From: Pedobacter sp. ASV17
GTDB taxonomy: Bacteria > Bacteroidota > Bacteroidia > Sphingobacteriales > Sphingobacteriaceae
Length of the DNA stretch: 64,000 nt
Direction of reading: 5' to 3'
Assembly (NCBI RefSeq): GCF_016429065.1
Contig: NZ_JAELTX010000006.1
Span: 1 to 64,000 of the forward strand
Shown: positions 62,966 through 64,000 of the stretch, in pieces
How the letters are laid out: the number at the start of each line of letters is the position of its first letter
Numbering within the stretch: the first letter of the stretch is position 1
Notes under the pieces: generated by a model
The model's database searches: none
The model's input: only the letters and a program-made list of their open reading frames with translations
What the model was told of the DNA's origin: nothing
Translations under genes and position numbers: made by a program

Positions 62966-64000
62966 ATGGCAATCTCCAAGAAAGCAATCCTAATGTTCTG
63001 CGTATGCATGTGCAGTTTCACTTTTTTATTAGCGGTTAAAGCCCAAAAACCAGCCGAAACTTATCATAGCCCTAACATGTATTCCAAAGGTTCCCAATCA
63101 GAACGGATACAAAAAGCGATAAATGAGGCGAAAAATACCACGGGAAAGGTAATAATCCCGAGATATGATGCCGTGACAAAAACCGATGTTTGGTTAATTG
63201 ATCAAGCCATTTTACTGCCAGGTAATTTTGAACTAGAGCTTAACAATTGCAAAATCAAATTATCAGATAAATGCAGGGATAATTTTATCCGTTCGGCAAA
63301 CGCTGGATTAGGGATTACCAATATTGAACCGTTAAAAAACATCAAGATCACAGGAAAAGGTAATGTGCTTTTAGAAGGAGCCAATAACCCCCGAGCTACG
63401 GGCGACCACAATAAAACCTTATCCAAATCTCCAGATGGCTTCGGACAATCGTACGGAAGCGATGCCGATAAACCAAATGAAAATCAAAAAGGTGGATGGC
63501 GCAATCATGCCATTATACTGGCCCATGTAGATGTTTTTGAAATCAGTGGCATTGTGTTGAAAGATTACCATGCACACGGTTTGGTACTGGAACGTTGCAG
63601 CAATGGCGTAGTTAAGGATATTACTTTTGATGTAAGGCAAGCCATTAACGTTGCGGGTACAGACCGCCAAGTATTGAACCAGGATGGTTTGGGCGTAAGG
63701 TTTGGATGTAAGAACATCACCATTGCCAATTGCAAAGGCAAAAGTGGTGATGACTTTATCAATATCGGTTTAACAGATACTGGGGTAGAAGCAGGCAAGG
63801 AAAATGTAAATGTAGTGAGCGGGTCCGTATATCGTGGAGAGATCGATAACATTTCGAACATCTATCTCCAAAATTGGCAAGATTTCTATTCCATTTCACA
63901 TCGGGCAATCCGTATTATGCCCATCGGTAAGTTGAGGATCAGAAATGTTTTTATCGAAAATATGATCATTAGTCCTTTATCAAAACAAGGCTTGGTGGTT
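62966..64000 (+). CDS. GH28-like right-handed beta-helix protein (3' partial)
   Basis: 345 codons are visible and the frame is still open at the window edge, so the C-terminus lies beyond. A signal peptide (M-F-C-V-C-M-C-S-F-T-F-L-L-A-V-K-A-Q) is followed by a pectate-lyase-superfamily start (S-E-R-I-Q-K-A-I-N-E-A-K) and repeating beta-helix turns. A polygalacturonase-like segment reads D-G-L-G-V-R-F-G-C-K-N-I-T-I-A-N-C-K-G-K-S-G-D-D, in which the first D and the D-D match two of the three GH28 catalytic Asp positions. Substrate is probably a uronic-acid-containing or galactosidic chain. It lies 70 bases after the GH88 gene. Confidence 0.72.
   Translation, partial: MAISKKAILMFCVCMCSFTFLLAVKAQKPAETYHSPNMYSKGSQSERIQKAINEAKNTTGKVIIPRYDAVTKTDVWLIDQAILLPGNFELELNNCKIKLSDKCRDNFIRSANAGLGITNIEPLKNIKITGKGNVLLEGANNPRATGDHNKTLSKSPDGFGQSYGSDADKPNENQKGGWRNHAIILAHVDVFEISGIVLKDYHAHGLVLERCSNGVVKDITFDVRQAINVAGTDRQVLNQDGLGVRFGCKNITIANCKGKSGDDFINIGLTDTGVEAGKENVNVVSGSVYRGEIDNISNIYLQNWQDFYSISHRAIRIMPIGKLRIRNVFIENMIISPLSKQGLVV

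Overview
The window looks like chromosome of a Bacteroidota member, most likely Sphingobacteriaceae (Pedobacter-like). The signs are T9SS sorting tails, a PorP/SprF protein, an ECF-sigma/FecR/TonB-receptor unit, a hybrid two-component regulator (HTCS), many secreted glycoside hydrolases, and TAnnTTTG-type promoter boxes. No tRNA, rRNA, transposase, phage or CRISPR array was seen. The genus is inferred from gene content only.

Layout. 1-2.9 kb: the 3' part of a tandem-repeat MBG adhesin with a type B sorting domain, and a PorP/SprF partner. 3.2-15.7 kb: a membrane AraC regulator divergent from a surface gene set (tail-collar protein, 2878-residue LamG-rich T9SS protein, a smaller protein sharing one of its modules, a 47-residue lipoprotein), then a WG-repeat protein. 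16-18 kb: a TPR histidine kinase with an AlkD-like protein. 18.1-25.6 kb: a second membrane AraC regulator, two beta-lactamase-fold serine hydrolases with near-identical upstream regions, an S41 peptidase and unknown genes. 25.7-31.7 kb: an AraC regulator divergent from a six-gene operon (aldo/keto reductase, two alpha/beta hydrolases, carboxymuconolactone decarboxylase-like, cyclophilin-like, cupin). 32.3-38.8 kb: ECF sigma, FecR, TonB receptor, lipoprotein and a small ORF, bracketed by perfect inverted copies of an 84-bp element. 38.8-41.3 kb: a LysE exporter and an SGLT-type Na+/sugar symporter.

42-64 kb is a polysaccharide-utilisation region without SusC/SusD in view: TIM-barrel protein, GH36, GH97, GH2, CE15, a second GH2, a stand-alone GH35-type beta-sandwich protein, GH3, an HTCS regulator, GH88 and a truncated GH28-like beta-helix protein. 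A pair of 21-bp-spaced direct repeats lies upstream of both the first hydrolase operon (41.68 kb) and the GH88 operon (61.55 kb), with the same distance to a TAnnTTTG box. This suggests both are controlled by the HTCS between them. The predicted activities remove alpha-galactose, beta-linked sugars, glucuronoyl esters and unsaturated uronic acids; released sugars could enter through the divergent symporter.

Intergenic space is rich in small dispersed repeats: palindromes, inverted repeats, degenerate tandem 28-mers and TTCATTGG-type microrepeats. The points most worth following are the shared HTCS operator, the duplicated serine-hydrolase promoter, the 84-bp element pair around the sigma/FecR unit, the catalytic-domain-less GH35-like gene, and the giant surface protein with its module-sharing neighbour.
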